64,000 bases of DNA, taken from Planctomycetota bacterium. GTDB lineage: Bacteria; Planctomycetota; Planctomycetia; Gemmatales; Gemmataceae. Below are positions 33,866 to 41,358 of the stretch, one piece after another. Position numbers and translations under genes: made by a program. Location: positions 124,001-188,000 of the forward strand of contig JACPPF010000023.1 of NCBI GenBank assembly GCA_016191165.1, written 5' to 3'. Under the pieces are notes generated by a model, which was given only the letters and a program-made list of their open reading frames with translations, was not told the DNA's origin and made no database searches. The number at the start of each line of letters is the position of its first letter. Within the stretch, counting starts at the first letter, position 1.

Positions 33866-34564
33866 ATGGACCGCAGCAACCCCTACGAAGCCGCTTTCGA
33901 GACCTTCCTGCGCGAGCAGGGGCTGTGCTATGTCGCCGTCGATGAGGCACGCCGGGCGGTCCTCGGCGATGTTCCGGTCAAGAATCTCGACTTCATCATC
34001 CTGGGTCCGACCGGCGCCAAGCTGCTTGTCGATGTCAAGGGCCGGCAGTTTCCCGGCGGCCCGGCCAGCAGACCTCGCTACGTCTGGGAGAGTTGGGCGA
34101 CGCAAGAAGACGTCAACGGCCTGACTCACTGGCAGGGGCTCTTCGGCAACGACTACCTGCCGCTCTTCGTCTTCATGTATCGCGTGTTGCCGATTGTGTC
34201 CCTTGACGATTCACCCGACATCTGGCGTCATCAAGGTGAAACCTACCTTTTCCGCGGCGTCAGGCTCGATGAATATCGCAAACATATGCGAGTGCGCAGC
34301 CCGAAGTGGGGCACGGTGGGACTGCCCAAGGGAAAGTTCGAGGAGATCGCCCGGCCGTTTCGCTACTATAGTCATGAGTGCCCCGTGATTGCATCAACCG
34401 AGGAAAACGATGGGCCGGATCAAGCTCGGCATTTGTCAGAAGTCACTCGGGCTGCCCTTCAGGCGTTCGTTGCCCCCGGCGCGCCAGCTTGGCGTGGACG
34501 GTCTCGAACTGGAGGCGGCGGGGGAACTGCTGCCCCAGAACCTGACAGCGACGGGCCGCCGTGA
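33866..34564 (+). CDS. HYExAFE-type protein (PD-(D/E)XK-like fold), reading into the next gene
   Basis: A 232-residue protein of a family I recall from planctomycetes, defined by the N-terminal motif; here it reads NPYEAAFETFLREQGLCYVA with DEARRA after it. A nuclease-like core follows: LDFIILGP, then KLLVDVKGRQFPGG (Asp and Asp-x-Lys of PD-(D/E)XK enzymes). WESWATQEDVNGLTHWQ is also conserved-looking. The last 50 residues or so (from TEENDGPDQ onward) overlap the start of the isomerase gene in another frame and look like shadow translation. A frame change near 34385 may have removed the natural stop. Function unknown. Confidence 0.72.
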   Translation: MDRSNPYEAAFETFLREQGLCYVAVDEARRAVLGDVPVKNLDFIILGPTGAKLLVDVKGRQFPGGPASRPRYVWESWATQEDVNGLTHWQGLFGNDYLPLFVFMYRVLPIVSLDDSPDIWRHQGETYLFRGVRLDEYRKHMRVRSPKWGTVGLPKGKFEEIARPFRYYSHECPVIASTEENDGPDQARHLSEVTRAALQAFVAPGAPAWRGRSRTGGGGGTAAPEPDSDGPP

Positions 34565-35279
34565 AATCACGCACCTGTTGCGCTCCCATGACCTCGCCGT
34601 AACGGCGCTCACCTGTCCAATCCGCCGCGGCCTCGATCAACCCCAGGACCTGGAACCCCGGCTCGAACAAATCCGCCTGACGATGGCCCTGGCCCACGAC
34701 CTCGGCCCGCGCCTGGTGATAATCCAGGCAGGGCAAATCCCTGATTTTCTCCCCTCTCCCTCTGAGAGAGGGGCCGGGGGTGAGGGTGCGATGCCGGAAA
34801 TCATCACCGGTATTAAGCTCGCCCCGGAGGATGTGCGCGCCGCCCTGATGAAGGAAAGCCTCGACGCCCTCGGCAAACACGGCGACCGCATCGGCGTCAT
34901 CGTCGCGCTGGACACGGGCGTGGACGCGCCGGAAACCGTTGCCGCCTATCTCGACCGCTTCGACACCGGCAGCCTGGCCGTCAGCTACAACCCCGCCAAC
35001 CTGGTCATCAGCGGTCACAACCCGCACGATGCCGTCAGAACGTTGCGGCACCGGATCGTGCATGTTCATGCCGAGGATGCGCGGCGCATCAGCCCGAACC
35101 GCATGGCCACGGTCCCGCTGGGCCACGGCGACCTCGACTGGCTGACGTTGCTCGCCGACCTCGACGAGATCGCCTACCGCGGCTTCTCCACGATCAAGGC
35201 CGACGATGGCGCCAACCTCGCCGCCGGCGTGGCGTTCCTGCGGCGGGTGATGGGGGGTAGTACGCCAAACCAGAAATGA
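34410..35279 (+). CDS. Sugar phosphate isomerase/epimerase (xylose isomerase-like TIM barrel)
   Basis: A 289-residue TIM-barrel protein of the AP endonuclease 2/xylose isomerase-like family. Visible segments: IKLGICQKSLGLPFRRSLPP, LGVDGLELEA, VIVALDTGVDAPETVAAYLD, VSYNPANLVISGHNPHDAV, IVHVHAEDARRIS and the barrel end GHGDLDWLTLLADL. Metal-ligand candidates are the Asn/His of NPANL and HVHAED. Start at 34410 for the GAGG site; it overlaps the upstream gene by 155 bases. An in-frame insert FLPSPSERGAGGEGAM comes from a palindrome (34748-34788). Substrate unknown. The oxidoreductase at 36775 may have been its operon partner before the IS element inserted between them. Confidence 0.8.
   Translation: MGRIKLGICQKSLGLPFRRSLPPARQLGVDGLELEAAGELLPQNLTATGRREITHLLRSHDLAVTALTCPIRRGLDQPQDLEPRLEQIRLTMALAHDLGPRLVIIQAGQIPDFLPSPSERGAGGEGAMPEIITGIKLAPEDVRAALMKESLDALGKHGDRIGVIVALDTGVDAPETVAAYLDRFDTGSLAVSYNPANLVISGHNPHDAVRTLRHRIVHVHAEDARRISPNRMATVPLGHGDLDWLTLLADLDEIAYRGFSTIKADDGANLAAGVAFLRRVMGGSTPNQK
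34748..34788. repeat. Palindromic repeat inserted in frame in the isomerase gene
   Basis: Same family as 511-555, with core CTCCCTCTGAGAGAGGGG. It encodes LPSPSERGAGGEG, which matches LPSPGGRGAGAEG from the DUF1553 gene in frame and in orientation. Confidence 0.75.
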
Positions 35280-35321
35280 GCTGCCGCACCAGATTACCGC
35301 GACCGGGAAAAGGCGTCAGGA

Positions 35322-36732
35322 CCGAATGGCACTGTCCACCGTTTCGCCGTGGGGTTTGTACTGCCGGCACGGTCCTTTTGCGCCGGCACGGTTGCGTGCT
35401 TGAAAAAATGCGCTGGCCACGCGGCCGCGGCGATTTTGCTCTTGCCGTGGAGACCTTCCTTGGCGTAAGATCGCCCGACCGTGGAGACCTTCCTTGGGTG
35501 CGTGCATGCACTTTTGACCAAGGAAGGTCTCATGCTTTTTACCAACTTTGCTTTTATCAGGCGATCCTTTTTGCAGCACAGCGGCTTGCCCTTTGCCGAA
35601 TGCTTGTCCGAAGAAACGATCGCACAAATCCATCGAGACGCCCACATGCCCACGCCCGTTGAGCAGGCGGAGCGGGGGACGATCTACACGACGCCGGTAA
35701 CCCTGTGGGCGTTTCTGTCGCAGGTGTTGCATAAGGCAGAGCATCGCTCCTGCGCGGCGGCGGTGGCGCGCGTCGTGGTGCTGTGCGTCGCTCTGGGACG
35801 CGAACCCTGCTCCGACGACACCGGCGCCTACTGCCGCGCGCGTGCGCGGCTGCCGCTCGCGCTGATCCAGCGGGCGACGCTTCATGTCGCCGACGCGGCC
35901 CAAACGCCCGGACTGGATGGATCAAGACACATACGATAGTATACCTACATCCCTCCAAGTGCGTGAAGTTCACGTGCAAGTCAATCAACCCGGCTTCCGC
36001 GTCCAGTCGTTCATCGTCGCCACCACGTTGACCGATGCCGACGCCTTTACGAGCGACGACATCGCCGAACTGTATCACCAGCGTTGGTTGGTGGAACTCG
36101 ACATCCGCGCCATCAAAATCACTCTGGGCATGGATGTGCTCCGCTGCAAAACGCCCGACATGGTGGTTAAAGAAATCTGGACCTGCTTGCTTGCCTACAA
36201 CCTGATTCGGCAACGCATCCTGCAAGCGGCGTTGTCAGCCAAGCGTTCGCCGCGGCAAATCAGTTTCACCGCAACCATGCGGAAGGTGGCCGCATCGTGG
36301 CAAGTGATCCTGAAGTGCGACGACGAAATGGCACCCCTGCTGATCGAAGTCCACTTGCGCGACCTGGCGAAACACCTCATCGGCGATCGCCCGAATCGGG
36401 TCGAGCCACGCGCCATCAAACGCCGCCCCAAGCCGCACCGCTTGTTGACCAAGCCGCGCGCTCAAGCCCAGGCGGACCTGAAGAACGGAACGCCGGTGGC
36501 ATAAAAGGAGCACAGCGCCCACGCCGAAAGGAGGCGAGCCGGGTCAATCACTTTCCAATGTGCCACTCCATCCCTACCTCAACCCCAGGGCTAGGAGTCC
36601 CGGACCGGTGCGCGCCGCGCCGCGGCAGCCAAGCGCTCAGCCCCAAAACCAAACGCCGCCCGTTGCCCGACAATCGTTCATTCGGGATGAATCGCCCTAA
36701 CCCCAAACCAGGCAAAGGACAGTGCCATTCGG
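35322..36732. mobile_element. IS4-type insertion sequence, internally deleted, with intact terminal repeats
   Basis: Perfect 16-base terminal inverted repeats, CCGAATGGCACTGTCC at 35322-35337 and its complement at 36717-36732, enclose the two halves of a transposase. No clear target duplication is visible. Near the left end, the motif GAGACCTTCCTTGG occurs twice in direct orientation (35450s and 35485s) and once inverted (35517-35531), just before the transposase ATG. At 1.4 kb it is shorter than a full copy because the middle of the transposase is missing. It could still be moved in trans. Confidence 0.8.
35532..36504 (+). pseudogene. IS4 family transposase, central catalytic part deleted
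   Basis: The N-terminal part (MLFTNFAFIRRSFLQHSGLP, TPVTLWAFLSQVLHK, SDDTGAYCRARARLP) runs to about 35905. The frame then changes and the C-terminal part follows (RPKRPDWMDQDTYD, IAELYHQRWLVELDIRAIKI, LGMDVLRCKTPDMVVKEIWT, LLAYNLIRQRILQAAL). The Y-(2)-R-(3)-E-(6)-K signature of IS4 transposases is seen in YHQRWLVELDIRAIK. About 100-130 codons between the halves, which should carry the first two catalytic Asp residues, are gone, so it is inactive. Confidence 0.82.
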
Positions 36733-36774
36733 GTTCTTCAATTACACGTCCATTCACCGGAAGGAGCATTCACC

Positions 36775-37902
36775 GTGGCCAAACAGAAAGTCAACGTCGC
36801 CATCATCGGCCTGGGTTTCGGGGCCGAGTTTATTCCGATTTATCAGCACCACCCCAATGCCAACATGTACGCCATCTGCCAGCGGACCGAGAAGAAACTG
36901 CACGAGGTCGGCGATGCGTTCAAGGTGGCCAAGCGGTATACGAAGTACGAGGAGGTGCTCGCGGACAAGGACGTCGATTTCGTCCACATCAATTCGCCGA
37001 TTCCCGATCATGCGCCGCAATCGATCGCCGCGCTCAAGGCGGGCAAGCATGTCATGTGCACGGTCCCGATGGCTACGAGCGTTGCGGATTGTCAGCAGAT
37101 CGTGGAACTTGTCAAGAAGACGGGCCTGAAGTACATGATGGCCGAGACCGTCGTTTACGCGCGCGAGTTCCTGTTCGTTCGAGAGCTTTACCAGAAAGGC
37201 GAACTCGGAAAGCTACAGTACATCCAGGCCAGCCATCAGCAGGATATGGACGGTTGGCCGAACTACTGGCCTGGGCTACCGCCGATGCACTATGCGACGC
37301 ATTGCGTTGGCCCGTGCCTGGGTTTGACGAAGGCGGAGGCGGAATACGTCTCTTGTTTCGGCTCCGGCACGATCCGTGAGGAGTTGATACCCAAATACAA
37401 CTCGCCGTTCGCGGTGGAGACGTGCCATGTCAAGTTTCGCAACAGCGACGTCAGCGCCCGGATTATCCGTTCGCTATTCGATGTCGCCCGGCAATATCGC
37501 GAAAGCATCGACGTATATGGATCGAAGAAGTCGTTCGAGTGGCCGCTGATCGAAGGCGAGGAACCGGTGATCCACACGGCCAAGAAGCCGGAGCCTGAGA
37601 TTCCTGAGCGCGTGAAGACGCCGGATTACGCACATTTATTACCGGAGCCGATTCGCCGCTTCACCACCAAGGGCGTCTACGACGCAGGTGACCACGCGCA
37701 CCTGTCGTTCGTACAAGGCGGCGGGCATGGCGGGTCGCATCCGCACCTCGTCCACGAGTTCGTGGACGCCCTGGTGAAGGAGCGTGATCCATTCCCCAAT
37801 GCGGTGCAATCCGCCAACTGGACGTGCGTCGGCATTTTGGCGCACGAGTCAGCGATGAGGGGCGGCGAGATCATCAAACTACCGGCGTTCACGTTGTCGT
37901 AG
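36775..37902 (+). CDS. Gfo/Idh/MocA family oxidoreductase
   Basis: A 375-residue NAD(P)-dependent oxidoreductase of the glucose-fructose oxidoreductase family, acting on sugars or inositols. Rossmann fold: VNVAIIGLGFGAEFIPIY. The nucleotide/substrate loop is SPIPDHAPQSIAALKAGKHV, where the common EKP motif reads VMCTVPM, an unusual replacement of the catalytic-area EKP. The C-terminal domain has VETCHVKF and a histidine-rich GGGHGGSHPHLVHEFVDAL that probably binds metal or substrate. The start is GTG at 36775 with AAGGAG upstream. The right end of the IS element lies 42 bases upstream and may influence expression. Confidence 0.9.
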   Translation: MAKQKVNVAIIGLGFGAEFIPIYQHHPNANMYAICQRTEKKLHEVGDAFKVAKRYTKYEEVLADKDVDFVHINSPIPDHAPQSIAALKAGKHVMCTVPMATSVADCQQIVELVKKTGLKYMMAETVVYAREFLFVRELYQKGELGKLQYIQASHQQDMDGWPNYWPGLPPMHYATHCVGPCLGLTKAEAEYVSCFGSGTIREELIPKYNSPFAVETCHVKFRNSDVSARIIRSLFDVARQYRESIDVYGSKKSFEWPLIEGEEPVIHTAKKPEPEIPERVKTPDYAHLLPEPIRRFTTKGVYDAGDHAHLSFVQGGGHGGSHPHLVHEFVDALVKERDPFPNAVQSANWTCVGILAHESAMRGGEIIKLPAFTLS

Positions 37903-37916
37903 CGATTTCTCGTCCG

Positions 37917-37947
37917 GCGCTCGCGCGGCGCCCGGCGGGCGCTAAAC
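37917..37947. repeat. Degraded palindrome of the GTTTAGC family
   Basis: GGCGCTCGCGCGGCGCC followed by GCGGGCGCTAAAC. Only the right arm keeps the family sequence. Located just after the oxidoreductase gene. Confidence 0.5.
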
Positions 37948-38040
37948 TGCAAGTGGAGCCGAAGAATTAGCTGGCGTTTCACAAGCCAGGTGAAGTAGAA
38001 TAACCGGCACGATCCTGCCAACCCAAATCGGAGGTAGCCC

Positions 38041-39222
38041 ATGCGCCTTGTTTGCCCAGCTTGCAACGTTGGCTTGAAAGTTTCCGATACCTTTCAGCGC
38101 GGGAAATGCCCCAAGTGCAAGGGGGACATCTCCTCCGCCGACCGAAGACCGGAGCATGGGAATTCCACCTACCTTTGGGCCCTGGGCGGCGGCACGGCTG
38201 GGTGCTTCTTGTTGTTGCTCGCCGGCCTGGTCGTCTGGTTCGGTGTCACCGGCGCCAGGAAATCGGCTCCGGATGCGGTACTGGCAGCGAATGAGCCCAA
38301 GGCCAAGCCCGACGAAAACAGCAAACGCGAAAGCGCGCGAGGCCAAACGAAAAAACCAGACGATGAATCAGGACGCCGCGTTGCCGTCCGGGATGACGAT
38401 GAAGACGAGACCGATCCGCGCGTGCCGCTGGACAGCCTGTTGAAGCGGCGACCGATGGGTCCGATGGACTCCGAACCGGCGCCGCGGATCGACTTGATTC
38501 AGCCGATTGATCCCGGCAAGGGAACCCCCAGCCCGGAGCCCAAGAAAGAACCTGAGCCGACCCAGACGCCCGAGGTGAGCAAGGTTCCCGATCCGAAACC
38601 GAAGGTCGAACCGCCGCGTGTCGATCAGGCTCAATTTCTGGGCGCGCGTGCCAAGGGAAAACGATTTTGCATAATCGCGGACTGCTCAGGCAGCATGTCA
38701 GGCAACGCGATCGTTGAGCTTCGCGCGGAGACGTGCAAGACGTTGCTTGGGCTCGATCCGAGCCGCGAGTTCTACGTCATCTTCTATCACACCGTCAAGA
38801 TTCCCATGCCCTATCCGACCTGGCTGCCGGCCACCAAGGCGAACCTGAACCAAATCCTGCCGTTCGTGCAAAATATTCGCCCGCAGGGAGGTACGCAACC
38901 GGGCCCGGCGTTTGTACACGCATTCAATCTATTTCCGCGGCCGGATGCGATCTTTTTCATGACCGACGGTCTGATTCCCGCCAATGTCCCGGCCCAGGTG
39001 GCCCAACTCAATTCGCGCGGGACCAGGGTTCCGATTCATACCATCATGTTCACGCGCGATTGGACCACCGGCGGTTTCGGACCCAAGTTCAAGGGCAACA
39101 AAAGTATCAATCCCCAGCGCGCCCAGCAGATGTTGCAAATGTTCCGGACTCGGGGCGAGCCGCCTCTCCGCGCGATCGCGATGCAATCCGGCGGAACCTT
39201 CCGGCACGTCACGGGAAGATAA
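38041..39222 (+). CDS. Membrane-anchored vWA domain protein with N-terminal zinc ribbon
   Basis: A 393-residue protein. Residues 1-30 form a zinc ribbon (CPACNVGL...GKCPKCKGD, two CxxC knuckles). One membrane segment follows (CFLLLLAGLVVWFGV). A long low-complexity linker rich in Lys, Asp, Pro and Glu runs to about residue 200. The C-terminal von Willebrand factor A domain has a complete MIDAS site (DCSGSMSGNAI, the Thr in GGTQPG, and FMTDG). The zinc ribbon should face the cytoplasm and the vWA domain the outside. A role in adhesion or complex assembly is inferred. The layout is common in planctomycetes; function is not known. Confidence 0.82.
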   Translation: MRLVCPACNVGLKVSDTFQRGKCPKCKGDISSADRRPEHGNSTYLWALGGGTAGCFLLLLAGLVVWFGVTGARKSAPDAVLAANEPKAKPDENSKRESARGQTKKPDDESGRRVAVRDDDEDETDPRVPLDSLLKRRPMGPMDSEPAPRIDLIQPIDPGKGTPSPEPKKEPEPTQTPEVSKVPDPKPKVEPPRVDQAQFLGARAKGKRFCIIADCSGSMSGNAIVELRAETCKTLLGLDPSREFYVIFYHTVKIPMPYPTWLPATKANLNQILPFVQNIRPQGGTQPGPAFVHAFNLFPRPDAIFFMTDGLIPANVPAQVAQLNSRGTRVPIHTIMFTRDWTTGGFGPKFKGNKSINPQRAQQMLQMFRTRGEPPLRAIAMQSGGTFRHVTGR

Positions 39223-39270
39223 GGACAAACCGCGCCGGGCGGAATGCCAGGCGCCGCGAGGGCAACCACC

Positions 39271-40320
39271 ATGACACGGACACGTTTCCTTTTCGCAACG
39301 CTGCTCGGTCTGACGCTTGCGAGCGATGCGTCGGCCCAGTTCTTCGCGCCGATCATCGGCCTGCCGGTGATCGCCCGCGACGGCATTGCCTTTCATATCG
39401 GCGGCCGGCGTTTGCGCATCGACGGCTTCCTCGGCTTCGGTCCGCCTTATCCCGCCGTCGTGCCGGTCACGCCAACGCCATTCGGGTTTCGCCAGGTTGC
39501 TCCCGCGTATCTCCCCTACTCCTATTACGGATATGGCTACGGGTACAGCTATGGATTCCCGTTTCCGGGCTACGGTTCGATCAATCAAAATTACTCGCTG
39601 ACGATCATCACGCCTCCCGCGCTGGTTCGGCCGCGCCTTTCGCTCGTGCAGGATCGGGAGGTTGAAGACCTCTCCGGCATCGATCTGGATGTCGAATCGC
39701 CCACGAAAATCTGGGGCAACAAGCGCGGACTGGCTAAGGGCCGCCCGGGCGCCAACAAGGACGAACTGGTCAAGGCGCCGAAGGGTGAGGACGAGAAAAA
39801 GAACGAACTGGCCGCCAATCAAGTCAAGCCTCCCGCCGCACTGCCGCCAAAGGTTGACAGGCGCTCGGAAGGCGAACAGCTCATCGACGAAGGCATCGCT
39901 TCTTTCCGCAAACGCGAGTTCGGCCTCGCGCTGTTGCGTTTTCGGCAAGCGGGCGAGGCCGATCCTCCCGGTCCACGGGCGGGGTTTTATCAGGCGCAGG
40001 CGAACCTCGCCATCGGCAAATACGCCCAGGCCGCTGACCTTCTCAAGGATGCGTTGCGAAAAAACCCCGACTGGCCTGCCAGCAATTTCCGTCCGAAGAA
40101 GGATTTGTACGGCGACCCCGCGGACCTGATGAATCTGCGCAAACGCCTTGAACAAGCCCAGGCCGCTGACCCCAATGACGCGGACCTGCTGTTTTTGCTG
40201 GGCTATTTGTCGTGGTTCGACGGGCAGCGCGATGAAGCCGTCGCCTTATTCAATCGCTCGCGCGTCCGGGCCGGCGACACACAATGGTGCGATCTGTTCT
40301 TGAAGGTAGCGAAGAAGTAG
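39271..40320 (+). CDS. Secreted tetratricopeptide-like protein with Tyr/Gly-rich segment
   Basis: A 349-residue exported protein. The signal peptide ends near ASDASAQFF. Next is a low-complexity aromatic stretch (YSYYGYGYGYSYGFPFPGYG), then a charged linker (KGEDEKKNELAANQ). TPR-like helices occupy residues about 215-345 (EGEQLIDEGIASFRKREFGL, ALLRFRQAGEADP, AGFYQAQANLAIGKYAQAAD, LFLLGYLSWFDGQRDEAVAL). The tyrosine-glycine motif suggests surface exposure. It begins 48 bases after the vWA gene and may be co-expressed with it. Function unknown. Confidence 0.75.
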   Translation: MTRTRFLFATLLGLTLASDASAQFFAPIIGLPVIARDGIAFHIGGRRLRIDGFLGFGPPYPAVVPVTPTPFGFRQVAPAYLPYSYYGYGYGYSYGFPFPGYGSINQNYSLTIITPPALVRPRLSLVQDREVEDLSGIDLDVESPTKIWGNKRGLAKGRPGANKDELVKAPKGEDEKKNELAANQVKPPAALPPKVDRRSEGEQLIDEGIASFRKREFGLALLRFRQAGEADPPGPRAGFYQAQANLAIGKYAQAADLLKDALRKNPDWPASNFRPKKDLYGDPADLMNLRKRLEQAQAADPNDADLLFLLGYLSWFDGQRDEAVALFNRSRVRAGDTQWCDLFLKVAKK

Positions 40321-40337
40321 GTCGCGGAGACACATTG

Positions 40338-40928
40338 ATGGCAAATCTGACCGTAGCGCCATACGGCTGGGAAAGGACGGCTCGCGCGGTGGAAAAGGTC
40401 AAGGATCGCCTGAAGCGAGCCGTGTCCGCCTTGCGGGACGCCAACGTGCCCTACGCCGTGGTTGGCGGCAACGCGGTCGCCGAATGGGTCGGCCGCGCCG
40501 ATGAGGCCGCTGTCCGCAACACACGCGATGTCGATATTCTCCTTCGTCGTGCCGATTTCGAGCCGGCGAAAGCGGCGCTTGTGGCGGCTGGATTCATCCA
40601 TTGCAAGATCATGGAAGTGGACATGTTCCTCGACGGCGAGGCCGGGCGGGCCAAAGACGGAGTTCACGTGGTCTTCGCCGGCGAACGGCTCGATCCCAAC
40701 AATATTACACCTGCTCCCGACGTGGCCGAGTCTGAACCGGCCGTTGAGTTTCAGGTCATCGCATTGCCCGCGTTGGTGCGGATGAAGCTCAACGCATTTC
40801 GGCTGAAGGACCGCGTTCACCTCGTGGACATGATCGACGTCGGTCTCGTGGACCAGACCTGGCCGGCGAACCTACCGCCGGAGTTGGGCAAACGGTTACA
40901 GGAACTGTTAGATAATCCCAATGGTTAG
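40338..40928 (+). CDS. Nucleotidyltransferase-fold protein
   Basis: A 196-residue protein with a nucleotidyltransferase-like core: VPYAVVGGNAVAEWVG (glycine-rich turn) and NTRDVDILLRRADFE (paired acidic DxD). Near the end is a helical part, MKLNAFRLKDRVHLVDMIDV, that matches related proteins of the AbiEii-like group. Family members transfer nucleotides to proteins or RNA, and some act as toxins. I see no partner antitoxin gene here. It starts 18 bases after the TPR gene. Substrate unknown. Confidence 0.65.
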   Translation: MANLTVAPYGWERTARAVEKVKDRLKRAVSALRDANVPYAVVGGNAVAEWVGRADEAAVRNTRDVDILLRRADFEPAKAALVAAGFIHCKIMEVDMFLDGEAGRAKDGVHVVFAGERLDPNNITPAPDVAESEPAVEFQVIALPALVRMKLNAFRLKDRVHLVDMIDVGLVDQTWPANLPPELGKRLQELLDNPNG

Positions 40929-40963
40929 CAGTTGCGCACCAGAGCAAGGGCTTCACCGCGGGC

Positions 40964-41299
40964 ATGATCAAGCAAGGCGGGAACCTGGACAGGTTTTTAG
41001 TCGTTGCGATGGCTGCCGCATTATGTTGGTGGTGGCCCCGCGAACCGGATTTGACGCATTACTATGCCCGAATCAATGGAAAAATGACGCTCGATCACGT
41101 GCGCCACCTCATCGGATTTGATGAAGACCATCCCGACGGACGAAAAACGGATTCGGGCGCATTCGAACGGGCGTGGTCGTTCCTCGATGGCGCATGCATT
41201 ACCGGTGTTTTTGACCCAAATGGTTTCTGTTATTACAAGGAAATCGCGCCCCAGTTCTGTGGGGCCACGCCTCTAATGGCCGACTATATCGATCGGTAG
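40964..41299 (+). CDS. Small membrane-anchored protein, BamE/SmpA-like pattern
   Basis: A 111-residue protein with an N-terminal hydrophobic segment (FLVVAMAAALCWWW), probably an anchor, and a soluble part. The pattern INGKMTLDHVRHLIG, then a loop, then ITGVFDPNGFCYYKEI resembles the repeat shared by BamE/SmpA-like lipoproteins and many planctomycete small proteins. No lipobox is visible. This is a structural resemblance only; the function is unknown. The start codon at 40964 has a weak ribosome site. Confidence 0.5.
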   Translation: MIKQGGNLDRFLVVAMAAALCWWWPREPDLTHYYARINGKMTLDHVRHLIGFDEDHPDGRKTDSGAFERAWSFLDGACITGVFDPNGFCYYKEIAPQFCGATPLMADYIDR

Positions 41300-41321
41300 A
41301 AAAGTCCCCGCTCAACTCCGC

Positions 41322-41351
41322 TTGTCCGTTCCTCGCCGCTCCTTTTACAAT
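41322..41351 (+). promoter_or_regulatory. Promoter of the ABC-F gene, possible leaderless start
   Basis: TTGTCC (41322-41327), an 18-base spacer, then TACAAT (41346-41351). Only 7 bases separate TACAAT from the ATG at 41359 and no Shine-Dalgarno is present, so the transcript may begin at or next to the start codon. Confidence 0.5.
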
Positions 41352-41358
41352 ACTCCTC

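Noticed and set aside
35316-35903. Minus-strand open frame across the IS element
   Set aside because: It covers the terminal repeat and the complement of the transposase, with no recognised motif.
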